This document shows, piece after piece, positions 22,001 through 32,500 of a stretch of DNA of 64,000 nucleotides. The notes under the pieces are model-generated. The model had not been told where the DNA came from. It did not search any database and worked only from the letters and a program-made list of their open reading frames with translations. Each line of letters starts with the position of its first letter. Positions within the stretch are counted from its first letter, which is position 1. The stretch lies in the NCBI GenBank assembly GCA_038502055.1, contig JAXRKN010000045.1, forward strand, positions 5,168,501 through 5,232,500, in the 5' to 3' direction. The stretch is from Tanytarsus gracilentus (taxonomy: Eukaryota > Arthropoda > Insecta > Diptera > Chironomidae). The translations under genes and the position numbers were made by a program.

Positions 22001-23150
22001 CTCTAATGTGCGAAAAGCAGATATTCATAATTGGTGGCTATAAAACTGTTAATCTGTGTCACTGTGCTGCCGGCAGGTTCTCTCATCTCTATATTCAGCA
22101 CGCGTGTTCTTGCCGCCTACCTACATCGCGACTGAGCTGTATAAAAATTTGCCAATTTTAAATCATTTTCTCTCTTGTATTTTTGTGGCGCACAAGAGCG
22201 AAGCAAATAATAAATAAGTCCCGATAATATCATTCGCGGCTTTAAAGCCATAAATTTACATAATTTCTAATTTCTTTACAACATCAAACGCCTTCACGGA
22301 TGATTAAGTATCTGGATAATTGTAAAAAGTGGAATTATTGCTGTGGAGACGTGGAGTGTATCAATGTCTTGAGTGGCTTGATGATCATAGTAAAGTTTCA
22401 TCTTATTAAAATCAAGTAAGTCATGTATGAGTACATTCATGATCTGTATCACTATTGAGATTATTTTGTGGTTTATGGCTTGCGCTATTTTGTCTTTCTT
22501 GTGAATGATTCTTGTACGTGAGCAAATAAAATTGATGGATATCAAAAATTTCTTTTTTTTAGAGTTTAAATTTTTTATTAAATTCTTTTAAAATTTTTCC
22601 TTGAAATTCCAAGAAACAATTTTACAGCAAAAAAAATGTGGTATGAGAAATATTGTGACACTAAGTGGCTGACTTAAGTAGCGAGTGCAGAATGTGCAAG
22701 TTGAGGAAATGACCCAAAGTCGATTGTCAAGAATTTAAAATTTATTATTTCTCTCAATTTTTTTCTCAATAAGCACGATGACAAAAAGGCATGGAAAGCA
22801 AGTAGCAAAAGTAGCAAAAATGATATAATAAACTGTACCGTAATAAAAGGTTTAAGTACGTCTGTTATCGATTATAAGAACCTTACAATTTTCTCCGTTA
22901 GCTCTTTTTTAATAAATAGAAAAAAGAAAAATGTGACAGAAAAAAGTGGATCAAACCTTTGACTTTGATCTTCAAGCTTGACTTCGTGTTCTTTTTATTC
23001 ATAAAATTATATTTATTACGGAAAATTATATTTATGTAATTTTATGAGAAATTTGTGGTGTATTTGCAAATTTTAACATAATTTTTGTATATTTTTTAAA
23101 ATTTCTTATAAAATTTACTGACATAAAGTGAAACTAAATTTTGATTAATT
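19050..23150. other. Intergenic region, no supported gene
   Basis: About 4 kb without convincing coding sequence. Open frames near 20580, 21073 and 22294 lack any recognisable feature. A less AT-rich patch at about 22065-22140 contains the palindrome TGCCGGCA and could be a regulatory element. Confidence 0.5.
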
Positions 23151-23203
23151 TTTAAAATTTTATTTTTGCATGCTTTTTAATATTTTTTTTTAAATTACAA
23201 CTT

Positions 23204-24267
23204 TCAAATTTTCTTTGGTTCTTCAGCCATCCAGTCATCAAATCTTTTTGCATATTCTTCAGACATGTATTCACTGTATCCGCCAGCTTTTCCTTTTCTT
23301 ATAAAATTATTTGGGTCCTCGTGACGTCCCATTGTTTTATTGAACTCGTCAAAATATTTTTTCATATTCGTATTTGGATTTTCTAGATATTTAAAATTTT
23401 AAAAATTGAAAGCTAAAATGGAAAATCTTACCTTTCATAACTTTGAAATCGAGATGAGCAGCGAGTTTGTCGACATTTTCATCCGAAGCTTCTTTACCTA
23501 AAAACTTCGCGACATTTCTAATGGCAGTTTTCATATCAGCAGTGACTTCTTCGTATGTTAAAAATAAAATATTTGGTTTTCCCCTCAATGCTTCAAAATT
23601 TTTCAAATATTCTCTGTACGGTGCGTACCAAGTGCGGTCATTTAAAAAATCTTCGTAATGTTCTTCCATCGAATCTAATTCTTCGCGAAAATATAAATTG
23701 CGGAGGAAAAAGTTTGAAACTGCAACGTCTTTGACATCGCGCGAAATATAAACGATTCTCGGATTTTTTGTCCAAATTTGCGGAGGCAAAAACTGAACTG
23801 CGTAATGAGTTTTAAGCACTCGTGGGCGTTGTAGTTTTTCTATGTGATCCTTAGCGACACCCTGAAGTTCGTAAAGCACAGAAAAATTGCTATATTTTAT
23901 AAAAAAGAAGATTGAAAAAAATTGTATTGCACAAATAAAAAAATTTTCCTCACGTGAAATCTTGAGCTCGATTGTATGCATCAATATTTTTAGCTTGCTC
24001 GAAGTCAAAATCATGCAAAATTAGCCAAAGCATCTCCTGTGTGAGAGTCGTTCCACTTCGCGTAAATCCACAAAGAAAAACGTCATCCTCATGGACTTCA
24101 AAATTTCTAATACGCTCAATGTCCTTTAATATTGCTGATGGAAGAACTTGAGGATCTTTAATATCGGAACGATTGTTGCGAACGAGAATTTTTTCATTGA
24201 AAATTTCTCCAAGTCCGGGGGTCACTTTTTTATGTGGATATCTTGCTAAAATTTCAAGATCTGCCAT
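23204..24267 (-). CDS. Cytosolic sulfotransferase, copy 1 (316 aa)
   Basis: Three exons: 24267-23954 (314 nt), 23889-23432 (458 nt) and 23382-23204 (179 nt); the junctions read RAQDFTNFSVLYEL and KVMKENPN. The enzyme transfers sulfate from PAPS to hydroxyls of small lipophilic molecules. The 5'-phosphosulfate loop is GFTRSGTT (67-74, Arg70 where vertebrate enzymes have Lys). The catalytic His133 is in KTHY. The 3'-phosphate site is SRDVKDVAVS (Arg155, Ser163). The C-terminal RKGKAGGY (286-293) corresponds to the RKGxxGDW motif. Length matches the family. Start choice: the ATG at 24267 is 54 nt after the predicted transcription start, whereas the upstream in-frame ATG at 24342 lies between TATA and the initiator. 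This is the most diverged of the three copies. Confidence 0.94.
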
Positions 24268-24317
24268 TTTTAAAACTTTAATTTTTTTAATAGCAATTTT
24301 ATCAAGACCAAAAATGT

Positions 24318-24352
24318 AACTGAGGAAAAAAACAATAAACATGCTTTATATA
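24318..24352 (-). promoter_or_regulatory. Core promoter of sulfotransferase copy 1
   Basis: TATATAAAG (24352-24344) and TCAGTT (24323-24318), with A+1 at 24321, 31 bp after the start of TATA. The same arrangement precedes the other two copies. Confidence 0.8.
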
Positions 24353-25169
24353 AAAAAATACCACACTCGATTTGTTCCTAATCTACTAAGAAATTTGATA
24401 ACGATCGGTATGATCGACAACCACTTCCTCTCTGAAATGTTAATGATATTAAAAATCCGAGCTATTTGTTTAACTATACGTACAATAAAGTTTAGTACTG
24501 ATTTCATTTAAATTATATCTTTTGAAATTTAATTTAAAAGAATAAGAGCTTATAAGTTTTAGGATTACCTGACTTGATTGAAATTTTTTTCAAATCTAAA
24601 ATATGTTTTTTAATAATTTATTTTTAAACTTTTAAAAACTTGATAAAAAATTGATATCAATCAAAATATTTTTTTTATCAATGGGGAAGTTTACAATTAT
24701 ATAAGCATTTCAGAATTCGACGGAAAATCCAAAACATTTCAGGTTTTTCTGATAAAATTTCGTAATTCGCACGTGTGAAATTTGTTAGAGATAAGATTGA
24801 GTATATTGAGTGTGTTTCAGCCTTTTCACCTTAAAAAATATAAATAACTGACAAATCCAGGAAATTCCATTCAAAATAAACCTCAAGTCTTAGGTTTTTG
24901 CTTTCATTTTTCCATTTCAATATTTGCACTGTGTTTTGTGTGAGAAATTTTATGCGCTATAATAATAATATCATATATTTAAAAAAAGTTGTCGGTTTAT
25001 AATGCATGGAATGAAATTATCATTTATTTTACAAAAGCACTCAGTTACTAATCCATTAACTAAAGATTAAGTTTCCTTCTTAAAATTGACGATAAACTTA
25101 ATTTTATTATAATTTTGTTTAAATTTTATTTTTGCATTTTTAATACTTTCTAATTAAAAATTTCAGCTT

Positions 25170-26253
25170 TCAATATTTTTTTGGTTCTTCAGCCATCCAG
25201 TCATCAAATTTCTTTATATATTCTTCAGACATGTGATCTTTGTATCCGCCAGCTTGTCCTTTTCTTATAAAATTATTTGGGTCCTCATGACGTCCCATTG
25301 TTTGATTAAATGCTTCAAAATATTTTGACATGTTCGTCATCGGATTTTCTATATATAAAAATTTAACTTAATAATTGAAAGTTTAAAAATTAGAGATCTT
25401 ACTTTTCATAACTTTGAAATCGAGATGAGCAGCAAGTTTGTCGACATTTTCATCCGAAGCTTCTTTACCTAAAAACTTCGCGACATTTCTAATGGCAGTT
25501 TTCATATCAGCAGTGACTTCTTCGTATGTTAAAAATAAAATATTTGGTTTTCCCCTCAATGCTTCAAAATTCTTCAAATATTCTCTGTATGGTGCGTACC
25601 AAGTGCGGTCATTCAAAAAATCTTTGTAATGCTCTTCCATCGAGTCTAATTCTTCACGGTGATACAAATTTCGAATGAAAAAATTTGAAACTGCAACGTC
25701 TTTGACATCACGCGAAATATAAACGATTTTCGGATTTTTTGTCCAAATTTGCGGAGGCAAAAACGGAACAGAGTAGTGAGTTTTAAGAACTCGTGGACGA
25801 TTGAGCTTTTCAATGTGATCTTTAGGTACACCCTGAAGTTCGTAGAGTGCAGAAAAATAGCTGAATTTTATAAAATTAAAATATTAATTTTTATAACATT
25901 TTTTATGGTTTTAAATTTTGCATAAAAAATTTCACTCACCTAAAATCTTGAGCTCGATTGTACGCATCAATATTTTTAGCTTGCTCAAAGTCAAAATCAT
26001 GCAAAATTAGCCAAAGCATCTCTTGGGCCAAAGTCGTTCCACTTCGCATAAATCCACAAAGAAAAACGTCATCCTCATGCACTTCAAAATTTCTAACACG
26101 TTCAATGTCCGTTAATATTGCTGGTGGATGAATTTGAGGATCTTTAATATCAGAACGATTGTTGCGAACGAGAATTTTTTCATTGAAAATTTCTCCAAGT
26201 CCGGGATTTACTTTTTTATGTGGATATCTTGCTAAAACTTCAAGATCAGCCAT
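25170..26253 (-). CDS. Cytosolic sulfotransferase, copy 2 (316 aa)
   Basis: Exons 26253-25940, 25860-25403 and 25348-25170 have lengths identical to copy 1 (314/458/179 nt) and join as RAQDFSYFSALYEL and KVMKKNPM. PAPS loop GFMRSGTT, catalytic KTHYSV, SRDVKDVAVS and RKGQAGGYKDHM are all present, so it is predicted to be active. The stop codon directly after RAQDFR in the genomic frame is in the intron, not a defect. Exon 1 is identical at nucleotide level to copy 3, while the second half of exon 2 is near-identical to copy 1. Substrate unknown; differences around residues 134-138 (YSVPF versus YAVQF in copy 1 and YAVNF in copy 3) sit beside the catalytic His and may alter specificity. Confidence 0.94.
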
Positions 26254-26302
26254 ATTTAAAACTTTAATTTTTTTTGACAGTTTTCTTCACGAGCAAAAAA
26301 TT

Positions 26303-26336
26303 AACTGAGGCAAAAAATTTTGGTTTTTATATATAT
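26303..26336 (-). promoter_or_regulatory. Core promoter of sulfotransferase copy 2
   Basis: TATATATAAAA (26336-26326) and TCAGTT (26308-26303), A+1 at 26306, 26-30 bp downstream of the TATA element; predicted 5' UTR of about 53 nt. Confidence 0.75.
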
Positions 26337-26494
26337 AAATACGTTTATCTTAATTATAAAGGTTAAAACCCAAATATCGATAAGGATGGAAAGTTTTCAA
26401 TTATTTTTTAATACCATCATAAAAGTCTTCATACCTCTACTAGTCACCAATCATAACTTCAAACGTGTGTGTGAAAGCGCTAATAATTTTAGAT

Positions 26495-26655
26495 CAGAGA
26501 TTGGCAAAATTACAAATTACAAAAAAAAATTAGATGTAATGTAATTTAATTTTGGAAAATTACATGATTTTTGTATGAAAATGTAATTAATTACATGTAA
26601 TTTTTTGTAATGTAATGTAATTTGTCACTCGATTACATGTAATTGCCCATCTCTG
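26495..26655. mobile_element. hAT-like MITE (161 bp) with 8-bp target duplication
   Basis: The left end CAGAGATTGGCAA and the complement of the right end CAGAGATGGGCAA differ at one of 13 positions, and both continue into ATTAC-rich sequence. TTTTAGAT occurs immediately on both sides (26487-26494 and 26656-26663), an exact 8-bp duplication as made by hAT transposases. The interior is full of ATTACATGTAAT palindromes and has no coding capacity. It sits between sulfotransferase copies 2 and 3, about 240 bp upstream of the copy 2 start codon, and is absent from units 1 and 3. Confidence 0.85.
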
Positions 26656-27456
26656 TTTTAGATTAGGACAAGTTTTTAAAAGAGAAAAATCATAAGTATC
26701 TTTTTTAACTTTTAGTACATTGAGTTTCATTTATTCTCCATTTATTCTAAATTTTATCTCTTGAAATTTAAAATCAAATGAATCTTAGAGTTAAAACTTT
26801 AAATAAAAAGAAATAGAAATGCAAACGTTTTTATTTTTAATTTATTATTATGCTATATGTAGGCCATATTTATTATAGGTCATAACCGGTTAGTTATTTT
26901 TGAAATATAACTTATAAACTTATAAAATGTTTTTTTTTTCAATTTGATTTGATTAAAATATATTTTTAGAAGACTTAAACGAATTTTAAAGGTTCAATTG
27001 TTAATTCTTATCGACAAACTTAATTGATATCAATCCAAATTTTTGATATGTACTAAAAGTAATCTTATCAAAATTCGACAAAAAATTTACGTCATTTCAA
27101 GGTTTTTTTCTGATAAGTTTGGGTAACACGACGCACGTGTGAAATTTACTCACGATGAGATTGAGATTTTTTTAAATCCAGAAAGTTTTGTTGCAAAATA
27201 ACCAAAAATCTTTTATTTTTTAAACCTTTTCTATTTAATATTTGCCTTATAAAATATGAGAAATTTTATGCACTTTAATAAACTTGTATTCATAAATGAT
27301 AATTGCAAGTGGTCTAATTCATTAACTGAAGATCAAGTTCTTCTTTTTTGACTTAAGGGCAGATAGGAAATTCTTATTTAAAATAAATTTTACGTTAATT
27401 TTGTTCAAATTTTATTTTTGCGTTTTTATATTTTTTTAAATTTAAAATTACAGCTC

Positions 27457-28520
27457 TCAATATTTTTTTGGTTCTTCAGCCATCCAGTCATCAAATTTCT
27501 TTATATATTCTTCAGACATGTGATCTTTGTATCCGCCAGCTTGTCCTTTTCTTATGAAATTATTTGGGTCCTCATGACGTCCCATTGTTTGATTAAATGC
27601 TTCAAAATATTTTGACATGTTCGTATTTGGATTTTCTAGATATAAAAAATTTTAAAAACTGAAAGCTAAAATGGTAAATCTTACTTTTCATAACTTTGAA
27701 ATCGAGATGAGCAGCAAGTTTGTCGACATTTTCATCCGAAGCTTCTTTACCTAAAAACTTCGCGACATTTCTAATGGCAGTTTTCATATCAGCAGTGACT
27801 TCCTCGTATGTTAAAAATAAAATATTCGGCTTTCCCCTCAATGCCTCAAAATTCTTCAAATATTCTCTGTACGGTGCAAACCAAGTGCGGTCATTCAAAA
27901 AATCATCAAAATGTTCTTCCATCGAATCTAATTCTTCGCGGAAAAACAAATTGCGAATGTAAAAGTTTGAAACTGCAACGTCTTTGACATCACGCGAAAT
28001 ATAAACGATTTTTGCATTTTTTGTCCAAATTTGGGGAGGCAAAAAATTTACAGCGTAATGAGTTTTAAGCACTCGTGGACGATTGAGCTTTTCAATGTGA
28101 TCCTTAGATACTCCCTGAAGTTCATGAGACGCCCAAAAGTAGCTTAATTTTGTAAAATTTTAAAATTTTAAATATTTTCAAGTTACGTATAAAAAATTTC
28201 ACTCACCTAAAATCTTGAGCTCGATTGTACGCATCAATATTTTTAGCTTGCTCAAAGTCAAAATCATGCAAAATTAGCCAAAGCATCTCTTGGGCCAAAG
28301 TCGTTCCACTTCGCATAAATCCACAAAGAAAAACGTCATCCTCATGCACTTCAAAATTTCTAACACGTTCAATGTCCGTTAATATTGCTGGTGGATGAAT
28401 TTGAGGATCTTTAATATCAGAACGATTGTTGCGAACGAGAATTTTTTCATTGAAAATTTCTCCAAGTCCGGGATTTACTTTTTTATGTGGATATCTTGCT
28501 AAAACTTCAAGATCAGCCAT
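27457..28520 (-). CDS. Cytosolic sulfotransferase, copy 3 (316 aa)
   Basis: Exons 28520-28207, 28142-27685 and 27635-27457, again 314/458/179 nt, joining as RAQDFSYFWASHEL and KVMKKNPN. PAPS loop GFMRSGTT, catalytic KTHYAVNF, SRDVKDVAVS and RKGQAGGYKDHM are intact. Exon 1 is the same as in copy 2, and exon 3 is nearly the same as copy 2, but intron 2 and the start of exon 3 (TCGTATTTGG) match copy 1. The gene is thus a patchwork. The first half of exon 2 carries most of its private changes (SHELQGV, NFYIRNLFF, HFDDF). Confidence 0.94.
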
Positions 28521-28571
28521 TTTTAAAATAATTCAATTCTTTTTGACAATTTCCTTCAAGACCAAAATATT

Positions 28572-28606
28572 AACTGAGAAAAAATTTCAATTTTGTTCTT
28601 TTTATA
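28572..28606 (-). promoter_or_regulatory. Core promoter of sulfotransferase copy 3
   Basis: TATAAA (from 28606) and TCAGTT (28577-28572), A+1 at 28575, 31 bp spacing; predicted 5' UTR of about 55 nt. Confidence 0.75.
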
Positions 28607-28624
28607 GAAAATTTTTTATTATCT

Positions 28625-28910
28625 AAATAAGATTTGCTCCACCTATTTTTAACGTAACCCACACAAAATATGGAAACGCTTGTATGCTCGTTTTTCCGTT
28701 CGTCTTTCTGTTTCATCGAGAACTCGGTCCCTTGACCAGCTAGAGATTTCGAGTTTTCGATAGATGATAGCTTATAGACTCTATTTAAGCCTATTTTAGG
28801 CATTTTTTGGGTCATGGCCATAGGTTGTGCATGATCTGGTGGCACCAGTCACGAAAAACGCCAATTTTTAGCTTGCTATCCCAAGAGGTTGAGCTAATCA
28901 AACTTTACTG
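28625..28910. repeat. Compositionally distinct block, possible dispersed repeat
   Basis: About 285 bp that is less AT-rich than its flanks, with CGTTCGTCTTTCTG and GGTCCCTTGACCAGCTAG-type sequence reminiscent of interspersed insect repeats. It has no counterpart upstream of sulfotransferase copies 1 and 2, so it looks inserted into unit 3. I did not find clear terminal repeats or a target duplication. Confidence 0.3.
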
Positions 28911-29535
28911 ATAAGTTGATAAGATTATTTCCTCCTTTTTTCTTATACTTTCATAAAATTTTTCCTCACTTTTAAATTTAATCTCTTATTTACTTTTTTA
29001 AATGGATTTTGATTTTTAGAAAAATAATTTATTTTTTGGAAAATCAGAAAAAATAAGGAAAGATATTTTTTATAATTTTTTTGTTGATTTTCTTTAATGA
29101 CTTTTTTGAATTAAAACAGATTTAGATATCGATTCGAAGGTAAGATACATCAAAGTTCAACTAAAAATAACTTTATCGTAATTAACGGAAAATCCACGAT
29201 ATTTCAAGGATTTTTTGATAAATTTCTTTAAGCACACGAGTAAAATTACAGATAAGATTGCATAACTTGAGCGTGTTACAGCTTAAAAAAATATAAAAAT
29301 ATCAAATCTTGTAAACTCCACCGCAGAATGACCTCAAATGTTTTAAATTTCCTTTTGACTTTTTGCGCTTTTTAATGTTAAAGATATACTTGCACAAATA
29401 TTTATGACAATCGCAAGTGGTTTATAATGCATAGCATTAAATAATCATTTATTTTACATACACAATTATAATAATTACACTCACTTACTAATCCATTAAC
29501 TGAAGATAAATTTTTTCTTCTCAATAACTTTTTAT

Positions 29536-29553
29536 GACTCGATCGATCGAGTC
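29536..29553. repeat. Perfect 18-bp palindrome at the array edge
   Basis: GACTCGATCGATCGAGTC is fully self-complementary and lies about 10 bp beyond the point where similarity between the sulfotransferase units ends. It may be a binding site or mark the duplication breakpoint. Confidence 0.6.
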
Positions 29554-29559
29554 TGTATG

Positions 29560-32500
29560 CTAGAGAAATTATTCGCTATCTCTCTTACTTAGTGTTCGAT
29601 ATATAAATGCAAGAAAAATTACAAAATTGACCCATTTCTTTCTAAGGCCGTTTGACGTCTAGTGAAAGAATTAGAAAATAATCATCAACTCGTGTTTGTG
29701 CGTTTATGTACGTCATCAACTTCGTTATATTGACCATAAAATTTATCTACCTTGTTATCACTCTCAGAGTGGGTGTTGGTTGATTAAAAAAATACAATAA
29801 AAATTTCTCTGCTTATCATTTTTCAGAAGAAATTAAATGCTTTAAGAAACGAAAGCGGAGAAAGCTTTTGATTAAGGTCTAAAACCCTAAACTTCCACAG
29901 TAACCTGGAAGTACTTTTAATTACTTTAATTTTAAAACTTTTGATTAAGATTTTTTCATATGGAATAAATTCTTAAGCTTTTTTTTATTAAAGGTTCATT
30001 AACTCCACGCGTGAATATTTCCACACCTCAAATCAGATATAATTAAAAAATTAACGATCGACAAGAAATTTTTCCCTACTTTCATTTGCTGCTACAATGT
30101 TAACAAACTTGAGAAGAGTGAGACACAAGCAGTTTTGAACACCAAATTATTTTCAAATTTTTATTACTTATTTTTAGTTTTCAAATTTTTAAAACATACA
30201 TTTTTAAAAAAGCTCTTGTGTATAACTCTTCTTTCCGTTAAAAAGAAAATACGAAATTGTCGACGACACCGATATCACATCGCATGAAAAGATTGCCTGT
30301 CACATCTGAGCCGGGGGTGTGGAAGAAGAGAAAAAAAAGATACCAAGAATAAATTTTCTTTATTGTTGTGTGTATTACACACCTCTGTAGTTGAGAAGGG
30401 AAGAAAAAGGGAAGTTGGTACTCGTTGAATGTTTCGTCGGAACTGTCTCGCTTGCGTTATCATAATTCAAGATTTTCTGCTGAAGATGCTACAAATAGTC
30501 TCTCCGCTCCCGATCGCGTTTTGCATAAAACGCAAATAAATATTTTTCCATCCTGTCTTAAAAAATTGTGAACAGCAATTTTTATTCTCCGAACAAAAGG
30601 GTGAGACACTCGAGCTAAAACTATTTTTTTAAATTTTAACATTTTTTTGAATTGATTCATAAAATATTTAAACAAATAATTATTTTTAAGTTCATCCCTT
30701 GAAAAAAAAATTCTTTCCCAACTCTCATCCTAACTTTCGCATCTTTCAGCCAAGCGCAGCAGTGGCAAAATTGAGTCTATCAAAGCATTATTATGTGTGT
30801 GTCGGTATAAATTTTCTTTCCATTCTTTACCCTCACTTACTCAGCTGCCGTCTTCAATTTTTATCACAGCGTGGAATGCGACGAGATAGGGGGTGAGAGC
30901 TGGCAACTGCTAATCAAATTAATAAAGACTTTTTACCTTTGATTTTTTAATTATTTTTAATTTAGAGTAAAAGTTGTCTTTTAAATAAAATAAAAGTTTT
31001 CATTCCTTGTCATCAAAACTCAAAATAAAAAGAAGCCAGTCTAAAAATAAAGGATGAGAATAAAAAAGTCTTGAGAAGCATTTTTTATTAATTTCATGAA
31101 GTGTCCTCAGGCTGATAATGGTTAAAATTACTTGGAAGGTTCAAGGGTAAAAAAATACTTAATTTAAAAAAATTACAATGAATCAGAATTTCAGATGAGG
31201 ATTGTAGAAATGTTAATTGAAATTGATGCTAATGGTCTTTGAGAATATTCCCGTGAATTTTTGAGTAATTTCTTCCACCGACTGGGAGCTGCAGGAAGTG
31301 AACAATAAAGTGACAACAAACAAGTAAAGAGTGACATCAACAAGCCTCAGGCATGCGGTATGAAACAGCAGACGCGACAATAAAAAAAAGTTCAGTTTAA
31401 TTTCAATGAGAATCTTTTGAAAATTTTCTTGAGATGTTAAAAAATTAAAAATTAAAAAATTCCAGGAAAAAATCACTTGATTATTAATTTTAACAGCTAG
31501 CTACAGCTTAGCGGATTAAAAATTGCAAATTTATGAAATTAATAGAAATTTAAAAATCCAGGAAAGAAAAAAATTCGAAAAATGAATTTTTCGTTAAAAT
31601 GTTGAATAATCTCAAAATTTCTAAGTGGAATAAAAATTTAAAAATCTACGAACAAAGCCTAAGAAAAAATTCCATCTGGCGTTAAAATTTCATTTTTTAT
31701 CTCTATTCTTTTGTAAAGTCGTTCACTCTTATTCAACAACATCCCATTCAAAAAATACGAAGACACTTCCACGGTAGCATGAGAACTTGAGAAAAAAAGC
31801 CGAGAAGTAAATGTGGCGTTTTTTATTTTTATCCAATCAACAAAAAATGCGATAAAACATTTCCAATATCTTTCTACCCATATCATGCGCTTGTTATGGC
31901 ATAAAGAACTTTTAAACCAACGCGCCCGTAAATAACGCCATTGACAATTGCCGTGTTGAAAGCATGAACGTGAGATGCAACAAGAAAACATGAGAGAAGA
32001 ATTTCAGCCGGCCGCAAAGTAAAATTAAAGAAAAATGTGTTTTTTGCTCCTCACGACAATTTTTCATAATCTAAAGATGAATTTTGCAGATGATATCTTA
32101 GCGCTAAAATTCATCAAATTGACATTCACTCGAGAGAAAGACAGAGAAAACTTGTAAATTATGGACGACAGACAATGTCGATAAGATTGCGCGCGACTCA
32201 ACAGAAGCAAATAAAGAGGTTAAAATTATAATGTTGTGCGTCTACCAAGTAATATTTATGTCAGTGTCGAGAGAGATTCTTCGGTTTGTTTCATTGTAAT
32301 GAAACTGATGCGATAATTAGAATGAATGTACACATCAAGAGGCATCGCACAATAACACGTAGTTTCAATTACAATTCTTCAGCTTCTGTTCGATCGCTAT
32401 CGCACTCACTTCATTCAACATCAACACTTCTCATTTCAAAATTGATTGGGATACATAAAAACGTTCTTGAGGAGAGTTAAAAAGTGAGAAGAATTGCTTT

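Larger units (their letters stand above)
23150..29525. repeat. Three-unit tandem segmental duplication (sulfotransferase array)
   Basis: Each unit holds one sulfotransferase gene plus its upstream DNA. Stop codons lie at 23204, 25170 and 27457, starts at 24267, 26253 and 28520. Beyond the genes, matching blocks recur upstream of each: the GGAAAATCC...CACGTGTGAAATT region (about 24720, 27075, 29186) and the CTAATCCATTAACTGAAGAT block (about 25050, 27318, 29490). After the third upstream block the similarity stops near 29525 with no fourth gene, which marks a duplication edge. Confidence 0.85.

Noticed and set aside
23391..28520. Sulfotransferase copies read as pseudogenes because genomic frames hit stops after RAQDF and KVMK
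   Set aside because: Each stop lies in a short intron with proper GT/AG ends. Spliced products are full length with all motifs in all three copies.
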